Shown here: in pieces, positions 63,948-64,000 of the stretch
How positions within the stretch are numbered: the stretch's first letter is position 1
How the letters are laid out: the number at the start of each line of letters is the position of its first letter
Origin: an uncultured Prevotella sp.
Lineage (GTDB): Bacteria > Bacteroidota > Bacteroidia > Bacteroidales > Bacteroidaceae
Reading direction: 5' to 3'
Length of the DNA: 64,000 nucleotides
Assembly: GCA_934183355.1 (NCBI GenBank)
Contig: CAKPST010000001.1
Coordinates: 7,428 to 71,427 of the forward strand
Translations under genes and position numbers: made by a program
Notes under the pieces: generated by a model
Database searches by the model: none
What the model saw: the letters and a program-made list of their open reading frames with translations, nothing else
Told to the model about the DNA's origin: nothing

Positions 63948-64000
63948 ACAATGTAGAGTTTGATCCTGGCTCAGGATGAACGCTAGCTACAGGCTTAACA
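63948..64000 (+). rRNA. 16S ribosomal RNA, 5' end only
   Basis: The universal 5' sequence AGAGTTTGATCCTGGCTCAG is followed by GATGAACGCTAGCTACAGGC, the form found in Prevotella and other Bacteroidales. The mature 5' end is placed at about 63948. Only the first ~53 bases fall in the window. Confidence 0.93.

Overview
The window looks like chromosomal DNA of a Bacteroidales bacterium, most likely Prevotella or a close relative. Three things point there. The first ~53 bases of a Prevotella-like 16S rRNA gene close the window. Nearly every resolvable promoter has the Bacteroidetes form (-33 TTTG, 19-21 bp, -7 TAnnTTTG). The gene content includes type IX secretion (T9SS) sorting domains, a PorE-like OmpA lipoprotein, DUF5686 and DUF4827 proteins, GH97 and GH20 enzymes, and class II (B12-dependent) ribonucleotide reductase. 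The DNA is mostly ordinary chromosome. I see no prophage, insertion sequence, CRISPR array or tRNA gene.

Layout. 0-5 kb, minus strand: a partial AAA-ATPase/PD-(D/E)XK protein, an orphan LuxR-type response regulator and a DUF5686 outer-membrane protein. 5.1-7.1 kb: a tight plus-strand operon of GtrA-like flippase, CDP-alcohol phosphatidyltransferase and PAP2/AUR1-like phosphotransferase, probably for inositol-type lipids. 7.1-7.75 kb: a decayed, repeat-rich region with a frame-broken small ORF. 7.75-16.9 kb: GH97 alpha-glucosidase, PorE-like lipoprotein, a minus-strand ECF-sigma operon, a sodium:solute symporter and an AraC regulator. 17-25 kb: housekeeping metabolism (gpmI, menC, DHH phosphoesterase, glmM, rpe) with small lipoproteins and secreted proteins. 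25-31.5 kb: a second ECF sigma factor, a candidate small RNA, a secreted protein, topB and pepT. 31.8-38.6 kb: CPA2 antiporter, divergent GH20 hexosaminidase and Ser-type sulfatase with a 6S-like RNA candidate between them, and pgpA. 38.6-48.6 kb: dnaA, mlaD and an amidase, folB, B12-dependent RNR, typA and a beta-barrel protein. 48.7-54.8 kb: a minus-strand run of secreted T9SS cargo genes ending in a subtilase. 55.1-60.3 kb: CDF transporter, thiD, thiE and an unusual helicase with an inserted exonuclease domain. 60.3-64 kb: FMN-binding protein, nadB, gluQ, then the rRNA promoter, leader and 16S start.

How parts fit together. The PorE-like lipoprotein is likely an anchor of the T9SS that exports the CTD-bearing proteins at 26.7 and 48.7-54.8 kb. 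The GH20/sulfatase pair and GH97 indicate host- or plant-glycan use by an anaerobe. menC and B12-dependent RNR fit anaerobic growth. Two intergenic regions carry a promoter, an RNA with paired structure and a terminator but no protein. These two RNA candidates, the homopolymer and heptamer repeats, and the co-varying hairpin repeats before the antiporter gene are the least explained signals. All function calls are from reading the sequence and family knowledge; no search was run.
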